Assembly: GCA_030673895.1 (NCBI GenBank)
Contig: JAUTCR010000066.1
Span: 41,004-105,003, forward strand
Direction: 5' to 3'
Length of the DNA stretch: 64,000 bases
Source of the DNA: Verrucomicrobiota bacterium JB023
GTDB lineage: Bacteria > Verrucomicrobiota > Verrucomicrobiia > Verrucomicrobiales > Akkermansiaceae
Both the position numbers and the translations under genes were made by a program. Positions 1-11,342 of this stretch are shown piece by piece. Each line of letters opens with the position of its first letter. Within the stretch, counting starts at the first letter, position 1. The notes beneath the pieces are model-generated. The model did not search any database and was not told the DNA's origin. It saw only the letters and a program-made list of their open reading frames with translations.

Positions 1-2
1 TC

Positions 3-725
3 GTCGCGGAGCACATCCCGGATTCTCCTGACCTGGTGCAGCCAGACGGCCCGCTCGACGGCTGCTGGCATGAAACCTTTTACAACACGGTCAAGAACGC
101 CCTCGTGCATGGAGAGGCTCGGCCCCAAGCCCTCATGGACGTCATTGATCCCCGCCGCCGGGGCTACGAGAGCGGACTTCGCGTCATTAACTACCTTGCC
201 AATCACGACCACCCCCAGCTCATGGCCGAGCTGGGCCAGGCGGGAATCACCGGGGAGGCAGCCTTCCGACGCGCGCGGCTCGGAGCCATCCTGCTCCTTA
301 CCTCGATGGGCATCCCCCTGATTTGGTGTGGCGAGGAATTCGGCGACTACCGCGACAAGGTGCTGGAAGCCAATCCCGTGCATTGGGATTTACTCGAGAA
401 CGAGCCGAACCAGGAACTCCACGCTCTCTACAAGGGCCTCATCCAGCTACGACGGACCAATGGCGCGCTCCAAGGCTCCCACCTCGACTTCTTCCACTTG
501 GATGAGGAGCTGCCCCTCATCGCCTTCGTGCGCTGGAATGATGAGGGCTCGAGGGTGGTCGTCATCGCCAATTTCTCGGACCAGTTCTTGGCTGATTACC
601 TGCTGGACGACTTCCCCGCTGATGGAACGTGGAAGGATTGGGTCAATGGGCATGAAATCGAAGTCGAGCAACGCAAGCTCTCCCTCGACATTTCGGAATG
701 GGAAGCCCGCGTTCTGGTGATCTGA
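3..725 (+). CDS. GH13 alpha-amylase family enzyme, C-terminal part (5' end outside window)
   Basis: The reading frame is open from base 3, so the start lies outside the window. The first residues (VAEHIPDSPD) look like GH13 conserved region III with the acid/base Glu, and YLANHDH a little later is region IV with the His-Asp pair that stabilises the transition state. GIPLIWCGEEFGD follows as in branching enzymes and related amylases (usually MGQEFG). The last roughly 90 residues form the usual all-beta domain C (FVRWNDEG, VVVIANFSD). It should act on alpha-1,4/1,6-glucans in glycogen or maltodextrin metabolism. Branching enzyme (GlgB-like) or a close amylase are both possible, and the missing N-terminal half would decide. 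A stretch of T follows the stop at about 753-759. Confidence 0.8.
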   Translation, partial: VAEHIPDSPDLVQPDGPLDGCWHETFYNTVKNALVHGEARPQALMDVIDPRRRGYESGLRVINYLANHDHPQLMAELGQAGITGEAAFRRARLGAILLLTSMGIPLIWCGEEFGDYRDKVLEANPVHWDLLENEPNQELHALYKGLIQLRRTNGALQGSHLDFFHLDEELPLIAFVRWNDEGSRVVVIANFSDQFLADYLLDDFPADGTWKDWVNGHEIEVEQRKLSLDISEWEARVLVI

Positions 726-799
726 AGAGCAAGGCCTCGCTTGCCAAATTTGCTTTTTTTGACCGTGAAATCCGCTTGGCACAGTGAGAAGCTACCCCC

Positions 800-1360
800 A
801 TGAGAAAGCTGCTCACAATCACTTGGCTCGGCCTGGTGACCCTCTTCCTCTCCTCTTGCGTGACCGATACTGGCACCTTCATAGCCAAGGAGAGCCAAGG
901 CTTCATCCCTGCCCTGTCCGCACCGGACCAGTTTGGCCGCCAGATTGCCCTGCGCCAACAGGCCGCCGCCAATGACTACCTTCTCGTCTTCTTCTACCCC
1001 GAAGCCGATACCCCTGGCTGAGTGGCCCAAGTACAAGCGCTGCAGGCTGCAGCCGATGACCTCTCCGCACAAAAGATCAATCTGCTCGGCGTCTCCATGG
1101 ACCCGGTGCCCAAGCAACGGGCCTTTGCGGATAAGTTCAACATCACCTTTCCCCTCCTCTGTGACACCTCGGGCGAAATCTGCGATCAATTCAACGTCCC
1201 CCATCCGGCCGATAAGCCCTCCCGCTACTCCTTCCTCTTCCACAAGCAGCGCCTGATCTGGGCCGACCAGCGGGTGACTCCTGCCAAGCAGGCCGAGCAC
1301 GTTCTCAAGGCAGTGAAAAAGCACCGCATAAAGGAGCGGAGCGGCGAAATGAATGGGTAA
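800..1360 (+). CDS. selenocysteine-containing peroxiredoxin lipoprotein (Bcp/AhpC-TSA family), UGA recoded at 1019-1021
   Basis: Two open segments in the same frame (800-1018 and 1022-1360) are separated only by TGA at 1019-1021. Together they make a 186-residue thioredoxin-fold peroxidase. The N-terminus is a lipoprotein signal (LVTLFLSSC, lipobox Cys about residue 20). The active-site block reads FFYPEADTPG-UGA-VAQ. In the Bcp/PrxQ family this block is F-Y-P-x-x-x-T-P-G-C, so UGA sits exactly at the peroxidatic cysteine (residue 74). Downstream parts are normal for the family (INLLGVSMDP, FPLLCDTSGEI, SFLFHKQRLIWADQ). A hairpin 17 nt after the UGA has a loop like the E. coli fdhF SECIS. Selenoprotein peroxiredoxins are known in other bacteria. 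The protein probably reduces peroxides at the cell envelope. A nonsense pseudogene is the alternative, but exact placement and an intact 3' frame argue against it. Confidence 0.82.
1019..1053 (+). promoter_or_regulatory. UGA codon plus bacterial SECIS-like hairpin
   Basis: The stem GCTGC (1039-1043) pairs perfectly with GCAGC (1049-1053) around the loop AGGCT (1044-1048). The loop lies 22 nt after the UGA, within the 16-37 nt range known for bacterial SECIS elements. The fdhF SECIS of E. coli has TTGC-AGGTCT-GCA at its tip, so both the unpaired GG and the T are matched. The stem is short and was judged by eye, so it needs folding with flanking bases. Confidence 0.65.
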
Positions 1361-1371
1361 TTCGAAAACCC

Positions 1372-1399
1372 ATTGACCCCACTGCCAGTGAGGGTCAAT
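1372..1399. repeat. near-perfect palindrome between peroxiredoxin and SH3 genes
   Basis: ATTGACCCCACTG on the left is matched by CAGTGAGGGTCAAT on the right around a single C, with one mismatch or bulge. It ends 8 bases before the ATG at 1408. It could fold as an RNA hairpin that ends the upstream transcript or limits access to the next start, or it could be a protein binding site. No run of T follows, so it is not a standard intrinsic terminator. Confidence 0.5.
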
Positions 1400-1407
1400 C
1401 TCAGCCC

Positions 1408-2100
1408 ATGAAACATTGCGGTTTTGCAGCCTTGGCAGCGACCTCACTTCTCGTGAGCTGCGAATCTATCAGCACCACTCTCAATGAGCCGATCACCAGC
1501 GACTATGATCCGCTTGATGGTCCTGGTGTCCGTCTCCGCTCCGAGGGTGGCGGCGTGACCACTGCCGCCGCCGGGCCGGCCTATCAGCCCGGCCAATGGG
1601 TGGAGGCTGCCATGCCGAACACCACCTTCTTCCGCCGTTACCCGAAGGGCTCGGCCACCGCTGATCGCATCCTCAAGACAGGCACCCCCGTCAAGGTCGT
1701 CTCGACCCGTGGCTCCCATGTGAAGGTCGAGCTCGAAAACGGCGAGGTCGGCTACGTGCCGAGTATCATGGTCGCGGAGCCCACCCTCTCTGGCCAAGAC
1801 TCCACCCCATTCTTGCCCGAGCCACCCAATAGCCCGCTGCATAGCGCTCCTCCTTCCCTCCCGGATGCCGCCCCCGCGCCGCTGCAGGATACTGGAGACT
1901 CGGTCATCCCTCCTCCCTCAAACTTCAGCCCGGCTCCCGTGGAGCCCCTCCCGGAGCCTGACGATACTAACGAGGTCCTCATCCCGACCTCACCTCCGGA
2001 AGCCCCGGCCTTACCGGAAAGCAGCTCGACATCGTTCGACGACACCATCCCTCCTCCGAGCAATCTGGACAATCTCGACCCAAGCTTTGGCATCGAGTAA
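1408..2100 (+). CDS. SH3-domain lipoprotein with proline-rich tail
   Basis: The 230-residue product begins with a lipoprotein signal (MKHCGFAALAATSLLVSC, lipobox LVSC), so it should be anchored in the outer or inner membrane facing the periplasm. Residues about 70-118 resemble a bacterial SH3 domain (TFFRRYPKGSATADRILKTG, then VKVVSTRGSHVKVELENGEVGYV), a fold that often binds cell-wall peptides. From about residue 125 to the end the chain is rich in Pro, Ser and acidic residues and contains two copies of a PPPSN motif, typical of an extended spacer. There is no catalytic domain, so the role is probably envelope or wall binding. It lies 48 bp after the selenoprotein peroxiredoxin, and the palindrome at 1372-1399 sits in the gap. 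Confidence 0.75.
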   Translation: MKHCGFAALAATSLLVSCESISTTLNEPITSDYDPLDGPGVRLRSEGGGVTTAAAGPAYQPGQWVEAAMPNTTFFRRYPKGSATADRILKTGTPVKVVSTRGSHVKVELENGEVGYVPSIMVAEPTLSGQDSTPFLPEPPNSPLHSAPPSLPDAAPAPLQDTGDSVIPPPSNFSPAPVEPLPEPDDTNEVLIPTSPPEAPALPESSSTSFDDTIPPPSNLDNLDPSFGIE

Positions 2101-2124
2101 CTCACTCTCCGACAAAATCTTCTA

Positions 2125-5863
<3,739 letters not shown>

Positions 5864-5913
5864 GCTCCATCGCCGGGGAAGACCGATTAGCCCCCATTCA
5901 TTCAGCACCCGCC

Positions 5914-5951
5914 AAGGGGAAGCTCGGCCGCAAGCCAAGCTTCCCCTTTTT
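5914..5951 (+). terminator. rho-independent terminator after the galactosidase gene
   Basis: AAGGGGAAGCT (5914-5924) pairs perfectly with AGCTTCCCCTT (5938-5948), followed by a run of T ending at 5951. It is 50 bases after the stop codon and separates the galactosidase transcript from galK. Confidence 0.85.
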
Positions 5952-6158
5952 CTTTGCCTTCCGGCCGCAGAAACAAGGCGGAGAAGCAATTTCCCTCACG
6001 CGAAGAGCGTCTTACCGCCCTCTCCTTAAGCTCGCCCACCCCAACCGGTCGACATCGGGCAGGGCAAATCAACCCATCCTCAGCTCGCAAAGAGGAAAAA
6101 CCGCTCTTCCCGACCCGCCCAATTCCCGCTATTCCTGAAAGCCTTCAAGCAACCGCTC

Positions 6159-7334
6159 ATGATTCTGCAACCCAATACCTCTCTTTCCGACCTCGCTGCG
6201 GACGCTCAAGCGCAGCTCAAACATCATTATGGCAAGGATGCCACCTTCGTTGCGGCTGCCCCTGGCCGCGTCAATCTTATCGGCGAGCACATCGACTATT
6301 GCGATGGATTCGTCCTCCCCCTTGCCATCGAGCGTTACATCGTCATCGCGGCCGTGCCAAATGGCACAAGCCAAGTCCGCGCCCGCTCGGGCGATGCCGA
6401 TGAGGCCGTCATCGACCTCTCGGAAAAAATGGCCATCAATGATCTCAAGTGGTCAAACTATCTCCGCGGCGTCATCGATGGCTTCCAAAAGCGAGGCCAC
6501 GTCATCCCCGGCTTCGACGCCATCGTCGTCTCCAGCGTACCCACCGGCGGCGGCCTGTCCTCATCTGCCGCTCTCGAATGCGCGATGGCCACGCTCCTCG
6601 AGGCCATTGTCGATACCACCCTCGATACCAAGGAGAAGGCCCTCCTCGCGCAGAAGGCCGAGCACGAATTCGCCAACGTGCCCTGCGGCATCATGGACCA
6701 GTTCGCATCCGCCTTTGGTAAGAAGGACCACCTCGTCCTCATCGATTGCCAGAGCGCCGAGCCCGAACTCGTCCCCTTCTCTAATCCCGATCTGGAAATC
6801 ATCGTCGCCAATACCTGCGTCTCCCACGACCTCTCGGATGGCGGGTACGCCGCCCGCCGACAAGACACCGAGGACGGCCTCGCCGCCATTGGCAAGGAGA
6901 GCTGGCGGGCCTGCACCATGGACGACGTGCTGGCAGCCAAAGACAAGATGAACGAACGCGTCTTCCGTCGCTCCCGCCACGTCGTTAGCGAGATTGCCCG
7001 CACCGTGCAAGCAGCCGAAGACTTCAAGAAGGATGAGTATGCCGACATCGGCCGCCTGATGAAGGAATCCCACGATTCCCTGCGCGACGACTTTGAGGTC
7101 TCCTGTCCGGAGCTCGACCTCATGGTTAAAATCGCCGAGGACCTGGGACTTGAGGGCGGCGTCCTCGGGGCCCGCATGACCGGTGGCGGCTTCGGTGGCT
7201 CCACCGTCACCCTCTGCCGGAAGGATCAAGCCCTCTCCATCGCCACCGCGCTGCATGAGCGCTACTTGGCCGAGACAGGGATCACGCCTCAAATCTTCGC
7301 CACCCGCCCGGCTCGCGGCGCCCACATTCTGTAA
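6159..7334 (+). CDS. galK: galactokinase
   Basis: This 391-residue GHMP kinase phosphorylates galactose at C1 with ATP, the first step of the Leloir pathway in the cytoplasm. The galactokinase signature PGRVNLIGEHIDY is at residues 35-47, the ATP-binding GHMP motif PTGGGLSSSAALE at about 128-140, the catalytic-Asp region PCGIMDQFASAFG near 175, and the third motif ARMTGGGFGGSTV near the C-terminus. Length is normal for the family. It follows the exported beta-galactosidase, so galactose released by that enzyme is the likely substrate. It has its own 5' region after the terminator at 5914-5951. No galT or galE is present in the window. Confidence 0.96.
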   Translation: MILQPNTSLSDLAADAQAQLKHHYGKDATFVAAAPGRVNLIGEHIDYCDGFVLPLAIERYIVIAAVPNGTSQVRARSGDADEAVIDLSEKMAINDLKWSNYLRGVIDGFQKRGHVIPGFDAIVVSSVPTGGGLSSSAALECAMATLLEAIVDTTLDTKEKALLAQKAEHEFANVPCGIMDQFASAFGKKDHLVLIDCQSAEPELVPFSNPDLEIIVANTCVSHDLSDGGYAARRQDTEDGLAAIGKESWRACTMDDVLAAKDKMNERVFRRSRHVVSEIARTVQAAEDFKKDEYADIGRLMKESHDSLRDDFEVSCPELDLMVKIAEDLGLEGGVLGARMTGGGFGGSTVTLCRKDQALSIATALHERYLAETGITPQIFATRPARGAHIL

Positions 7335-7372
7335 GCCCTCTTTCTACCTGCAGAGGGCTCGCCAGGGCCCTC

Positions 7373-7750
7373 TCAGGCAGCCTGTTGCCGATAGCGGAAG
7401 GAGAGATGAATCCGCTGCGCATCATAGGCGCGATCCAAGCGGATCAGCTCAATCGCCTTCTCGCAATACTCGCGTAGGCTCCGGCTCTTGCCCAGCATCA
7501 CCGGGAGGAATTCGGCCTCCTCGCCATCCACCCGGACCGCAATCTCAAGGTTCTCTTCCAGCCAAATTCGCAAAGGCCGCAGACCTTCAGGCGAATGCAT
7601 ATCCTTCAGCAAGGAAAAGAAGCAGCCCACACATTGCCCGGGATGACCACGTTCCTTGAGGTTCTCCCGAATATCCAACAGCACATCCACACCCGCAGGT
7701 GTCTTGGGAATTGCATGGGCCAACAAGGTGTCGATTTCACTCCCCGTCAC
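7373..7750 (-). CDS. hypothetical protein, 125 residues
   Basis: The family was not recognised. The frame starts at GTG (7750) and is convergent with galK; a small inverted repeat (AGAGGGC / GCCCTCT, 7352-7373) lies between the two stops. The product is soluble, acidic and mixed alpha/beta by composition, with no signal peptide or membrane segment. A GQCVGCFF block has two Cys spaced CxxC, and a strand-rich middle part reads LEENLEIAVRVDGEEAEF. Codon use is like that of neighbouring genes, which supports it being real. Confidence 0.55.
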   Translation of the reverse strand: MTGSEIDTLLAHAIPKTPAGVDVLLDIRENLKERGHPGQCVGCFFSLLKDMHSPEGLRPLRIWLEENLEIAVRVDGEEAEFLPVMLGKSRSLREYCEKAIELIRLDRAYDAQRIHLSFRYRQQAA

Positions 7751-7848
7751 GAGGATAGTGAAACGCTATTGAGACTCATTCGCAATTAAATTTTTCTAAC
7801 CGACTTCACCATGGGGATTTCCCTGCCGTCCCAAGCAATCCCGTACGC

Positions 7849-7880
7849 AAAAAAGCCCGCCTTTTATTAGGCGAGCTTTT
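7849..7880 (-). terminator. intrinsic terminator of the small Cys-rich gene
   Basis: Read on the minus strand, AAGCTCGCC pairs with GGCGGGCTT (one G-U wobble) around an 8-base loop, followed by six T. It lies about 45 bases after the stop of the gene at 7925-8119. Confidence 0.75.
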
Positions 7881-7924
7881 CTTGGAAAGGGGCTAACTAC
7901 CCTTTCTTGAATGCCTGTTGGCCT

Positions 7925-8119
7925 TCACTTGCGCTCGAAGTCTCCGCACCAGTCATGCTCATTGGTGGTCGGGAAGCGCGATTCGATGCTCGTCTTGTCG
8001 TCGATCTCAAACACGATCGTTTGTGGAGCATGGCGACGGCACTCACCGGTTTCGGTTTCGAGAGCTTTCCAGTGGGCACAATTGTGACAGGTCTTGGTTT
8101 TGGTTTCGGTACTAGTCAT
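7925..8119 (-). CDS. small Cys/His zinc-binding-like protein, 64 residues
   Basis: The 64-residue product has a compact set of possible metal ligands: TCHNCAHWKA near the N-terminus, GECRRHAP in the middle and HDWCGDF at the end (CxxC, C, H, C). This pattern is common in small conserved bacterial proteins that bind one zinc or a redox cofactor; its function is not known to me. There is no signal peptide. The frame is followed by a good terminator in the same direction, which supports a real single-gene unit. Confidence 0.7.
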   Translation of the reverse strand: MTSTETKTKTCHNCAHWKALETETGECRRHAPQTIVFEIDDKTSIESRFPTTNEHDWCGDFERK

Positions 8120-8363
8120 AGATTGGGGTTGATCGATTCAACCGCAACCTTACCTCGCATCAGGAAGGTCTCAAAGAAAAAGCGCGTTGAGAATCAGTCT
8201 CATTCCGTGACCCGAGAGGCAACCCTCCCACCAATCCCGGGCGACTCGGAATCCCTCCCCTTCTCCTCCCGCCCTTTATCCTCAAGGGCTCAATGCCGAT
8301 GAAGAAGCAATTTTCGCGGTTTCCTCGTTTGACCTCCCCGCTCCAACCTGCCAAGCTCGCGCC

Positions 8364-8495
8364 ATGCTGAAGTCCATCGCTATCGCACTCATCGCAGCTC
8401 TTTGCCTCGGTTCTCTCACCTCTTGCACCCTCGTTCGCAGTGCGATCGGCATCCCGGTGCGCGTCCTTCAAGCCGCTGGACGCACCCTCCAGTAA
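8364..8495 (+). CDS. small lipoprotein, 43 residues
   Basis: ATG at 8364 opens a 43-residue frame with a short hydrophobic signal and a lipobox (SLTSC), then VRSAIGIPVRVLQAAGRTLQ. After cleavage only about 20 residues remain, an amphipathic lipid-anchored peptide. The basic N-terminus (MLKS), hydrophobic core and lipobox in the right order make chance unlikely. A strong terminator at 8658-8686 could end its transcript. Function is unknown. Confidence 0.65.
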   Translation: MLKSIAIALIAALCLGSLTSCTLVRSAIGIPVRVLQAAGRTLQ

Positions 8496-9239
8496 GTGAG
8501 CCTGCTGCTCTAAGCACGCTTGTTGATTTTATCTAGCATTGCGGCTAGACGATGGCCACCTCATCCATCCTGGCAGTCCCTTGCCAAACCAAGCGTTCAC
8601 CTTTCGAGCTCATCCACTGAACAGACCGGGCGACTCCGTCTCCCGAACCTTACTCGCTCCGGGTCCTTTCGACCCGGATTTTTTTTCCTTCGAGCTCTCG
8701 TTGAGTCAGATGACTCACTGATTTTCTGGGCTTCATCCATCTCGCCCCCCCTCCCAAGTCGACCTCTCGGGCCGCAGCAAGTGGCCTCATCCGCTAAGTA
8801 AAGTCTGTTAGAAAATTGAATCTCAGGCGGTTTTTCCAAAATTTTACCCTCTCCAGTCAGTGAGTTAGGCAATCCGGGACCCCTCTCCTCCCTCCACGCC
8901 ACTAAAATTTTTAGAATAGTGGAACAAACGGTCGCCATCACTTGTGCCACGAAGTTTTTTTTGACCCGAGAGGCCACTGCGCCAAAGTGACCACCCCAAC
9001 CCGCAGGCCTCCAATTGTCGGGGCTTCAGCCCGCGACAAGATCAAAGTGTTGCAGCACGCACAGCCACCCCACCACAACATCTTGTATTGTGAATAATTT
9101 GTTCATACTATATGAGCAAATTGAAATTGACCAAAAGTTCGAAAAACAGGTAGGATGGTAAAGTCCTCGCGAGCAAGTTTTTGCCACCTCTTTCCGGCTC
9201 CGGGGGCGCACCGAAAGACTCCCAAGCACCCCCATCATC
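8496..9239. other. 744-bp intergenic region before nrdB
   Basis: No convincing gene was found. It contains the terminator at 8658-8686. Further down, T-rich TTTTTTTTGACC (about 8949-8960) resembles a -35 region; a similar T-run plus TTGACC lies before the peroxiredoxin gene (about 753-763). An AT-rich stretch (9080-9120) just upstream of nrdB may hold its promoter and regulator sites. Confidence 0.4.
8658..8686 (+). terminator. strong rho-independent terminator
   Basis: TCCGGGTC (8658-8665) pairs perfectly with GACCCGGA (8671-8678) around CTTTC, followed by eight T. It is about 160 bases after the small lipoprotein gene, so it could end that mRNA or an unrecognised small RNA in 8500-8680. 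Confidence 0.85.
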
Positions 9240-10328
9240 ATGCCCGATACGACCACGATCCAAGTTGGAAACCGCACCTTCGTCCTCGACCGAGACAAAG
9301 CCGACGCAGCCATCGCGGCCAAGAGCGTCATCAATGGCAGGGACACCATGTTCTTCAATATTCTCCCCCTGAAATATCAGTGGGCCTACGACCTCTACAA
9401 GACGATGAAGGCCAATCACTGGGAGCCGGAGGACATCCAGATGCAGACCGACATCCAGCAGTGGCGCAGCGATGACATCTCCGACGTGGAGCGCTGGATC
9501 ATCAAGATGGGGATCGGCTACTTTTCCGCCGCCGAGGGCATCGTCGGCGACAATATTCTTCACGTCGTGCGCGAGGTCGTCACCGCACCCGAGCTCAAGC
9601 TCGTCCTCGGCCGCCACGCCCACGAGGAGAACATCCACGCCGACTCCCTCGTCTACATGATTTCCTCCCTCGGCATCAACCCACACGAATGCGAGGCCAT
9701 GTTTGAGGACATCCCCACCATCAAGGCCAAGAACAACTTCGTCGTCAGCAACTCCCGCGCTCTCCGTCGCGACATCGACCTCACCGTCACCGAGAACAAG
9801 CAGGCCCTCGCCAAGAACATCTTCATGTTCGGCCAAGTGATGGAAGGCACCCAGTTCTACGGCCTCTTCGGCATGATTCTCAGCCTCTACCGCCAGAACA
9901 AATTCCCCGGCATCGGCCAAATGTTCCGCTACACCCTCCGCGACGAGTCCAATCACATCGAGGTCTTCCGCAATCTCCTCAACACCCTCGTCACCGAGAA
10001 CCCCGACATCTGGACCCCCGAGTTCCAGGAAGACCTTCGCCAGACCATGGCCGAAGGCATCCGCCTCGAAAAAGAGTTCATTCGCGACTGCCTCCCCGTC
10101 TCCGCCGTCGGACTCTCCGCCGAGGAATTCGAGCGCTACATCGACTACAACGGCAACCGCCGCCTCACCAACTGCCGTCTCGACCCTCTCAACGACATCA
10201 ACGAGAACCCCTTCCCTTGGCTCTCCGAATCGATGGACCTCAAGAAGGAACAGAACTTCTTCGAAGGCAAAGTCACCGAATACCAAAAAGCCTCCGCCCT
10301 CGCCGGCGCCGACGACGACGAACTCTAA
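9240..10328 (+). CDS. nrdB: ribonucleotide reductase small subunit, class Ic (Mn/Fe) type
   Basis: This 362-residue ferritin-like subunit supplies the oxidising equivalent for deoxyribonucleotide synthesis by NrdA. Metal ligands can be placed: E99 (YFSAAEGIVGD), E130 and H133 (EENIHADSLVYMI), E202 (VMEGTQFYG), E236 and H239 (RDESNHIE). In class Ia enzymes the radical Tyr lies four residues after the His; here that place is Leu137. The first ligand is Glu rather than Asp. Both traits define class Ic enzymes such as that of Chlamydia trachomatis (Phe127 in place of Tyr), which use a Mn(IV)/Fe(III) centre. Tyr139 matches chlamydial Tyr129. The tail (NPFPWLSESMDL, KNFF-like QNFFEGKVTEYQ) also follows the chlamydial sequence. 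nrdA lies about 1 kb downstream. Confidence 0.95.
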   Translation: MPDTTTIQVGNRTFVLDRDKADAAIAAKSVINGRDTMFFNILPLKYQWAYDLYKTMKANHWEPEDIQMQTDIQQWRSDDISDVERWIIKMGIGYFSAAEGIVGDNILHVVREVVTAPELKLVLGRHAHEENIHADSLVYMISSLGINPHECEAMFEDIPTIKAKNNFVVSNSRALRRDIDLTVTENKQALAKNIFMFGQVMEGTQFYGLFGMILSLYRQNKFPGIGQMFRYTLRDESNHIEVFRNLLNTLVTENPDIWTPEFQEDLRQTMAEGIRLEKEFIRDCLPVSAVGLSAEEFERYIDYNGNRRLTNCRLDPLNDINENPFPWLSESMDLKKEQNFFEGKVTEYQKASALAGADDDEL

Positions 10329-10337
10329 TTCCCACGG

Positions 10338-10421
10338 GATTGCCTCACCGAGGCATCCTCACCACTCGGTAGGGACGCCTCGCCGAGGCGTCCGCCAACC
10401 GGACCGCGAGCTTCAGCTCGC
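10338..10421. repeat. REP-like palindromic element downstream of nrdB
   Basis: Three hairpin-forming pieces follow the nrdB stop: GCCTC/GAGGC at 10342-10354, the core GGGACGCCTCG-CCGAGGCGTCC at 10372-10393 preceded by CGGTA, and GCGAGC-TTCA-GCTCGC at 10406-10421. The core recurs at 14641-14670, 30967-30996, 31033-31055 (inverted) and 53935-53963 (inverted). Confidence 0.8.
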
Positions 10422-10472
10422 CCCAGCGCAACAAGCCCCTACGCAATTCCAGCACCACAAGCCCAGTCACCT

Positions 10473-11135
10473 CTGAACCTCGCACTTCCAGTCTGTCTCA
10501 GTCTCACCCTCGCTGCCTGCTCCTCCAGCAAGCACCACCCCGACTTTGTCGCTCTCGACATCCCGCGTAGAAATGTCGAAATCTCGGAAACCGTCCCCGT
10601 CTTTTTCAGGCAAGAATCAACCACCCCCGCCAGCCTCGCCGAAGCAGCAAATCACTACATCGCTCTTGGGGAAACCAAGGCCGTCGCCAGCCTGAAATCC
10701 CTCGAGACCCGACCCTTCGATACCGTCCACCCCATTGACCGATACGTTCTCGAGCGTCGAATCTGCTCGCTCTCCCTCCTTCTCTTTTCCGACCACAGCA
10801 AAACCTTGAGACGCCCTGGACTCGGAGCTCCCATGGCCAGCCTTCCAAAAAGCCGCTGGCCACTCGACCCCTTGGCAGAACAGGATGGCGTTTTCTTCAT
10901 TCTAAATCCAGCAACGATCCTCACAGGCGTTCCAGAGCCATCCAGCCAGTATCTCGCCTACTGCCAAAGCGCAGGCAGCTTCCGCACCCACAAGCTCCTC
11001 GTTCCAACTCCGTTCCAGGAATCCGCCGCACTCCAATCCTTAATCAGCTCCAAGCGCTGGCAACAAGACTTGCCAAACGAAGGCCTCTTCCTCTCCGAAA
11101 TCACCCTCAAGCAGCAACTTTCTCCCCCTAGTTAG
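10473..11135 (+). CDS. lipoprotein with apparent non-AUG start between nrdB and nrdA
   Basis: The frame is open from about 10446 to the stop at 11135 and has no ATG until 10806, which is far too late. A lipoprotein signal is encoded from about 10479 (LALPVCLSLTLAAC, lipobox LAAC), so translation probably begins at CTG 10473 or a nearby rare codon, giving about 220 residues. The mature part begins SSSKHHPDFVALDIP and includes SLAEAANHYIALGE, HPIDRYVLERRIC and a C-terminal segment with LAEQDGVFFILNPATI. The family was not recognised. It is in the same direction as both nrd genes. The start may be ordinary but weakened, or the first bases may have mutated. Confidence 0.6.
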   Translation: MNLALPVCLSLTLAACSSSKHHPDFVALDIPRRNVEISETVPVFFRQESTTPASLAEAANHYIALGETKAVASLKSLETRPFDTVHPIDRYVLERRICSLSLLLFSDHSKTLRRPGLGAPMASLPKSRWPLDPLAEQDGVFFILNPATILTGVPEPSSQYLAYCQSAGSFRTHKLLVPTPFQESAALQSLISSKRWQQDLPNEGLFLSEITLKQQLSPPS

Positions 11136-11342
11136 AAAAATCCCCGTCAATCCGCGGTTCCCAACCGACTGACAAACTCCACCTCCAACTTGGCCTAAAT
11201 CCCTCTAACAAAAACTCTCCGTCCAACCTCTCCCACCCACAGCCCAAGCCAGTCCTGCTCCCCCCGCAAAGCCCAAGACTGAAAACTGCAAACTGAACGC
11301 TAACAAACTTTCGCCGCCAAACCTCTAAACCTCCTAACAACC

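Noticed and set aside
9080..9120. NrdR boxes upstream of nrdB
   Set aside because: Only half of the consensus (ACTATAT) is present and the spacing between the two best matches is wrong (about 25 rather than 31-32 bp).
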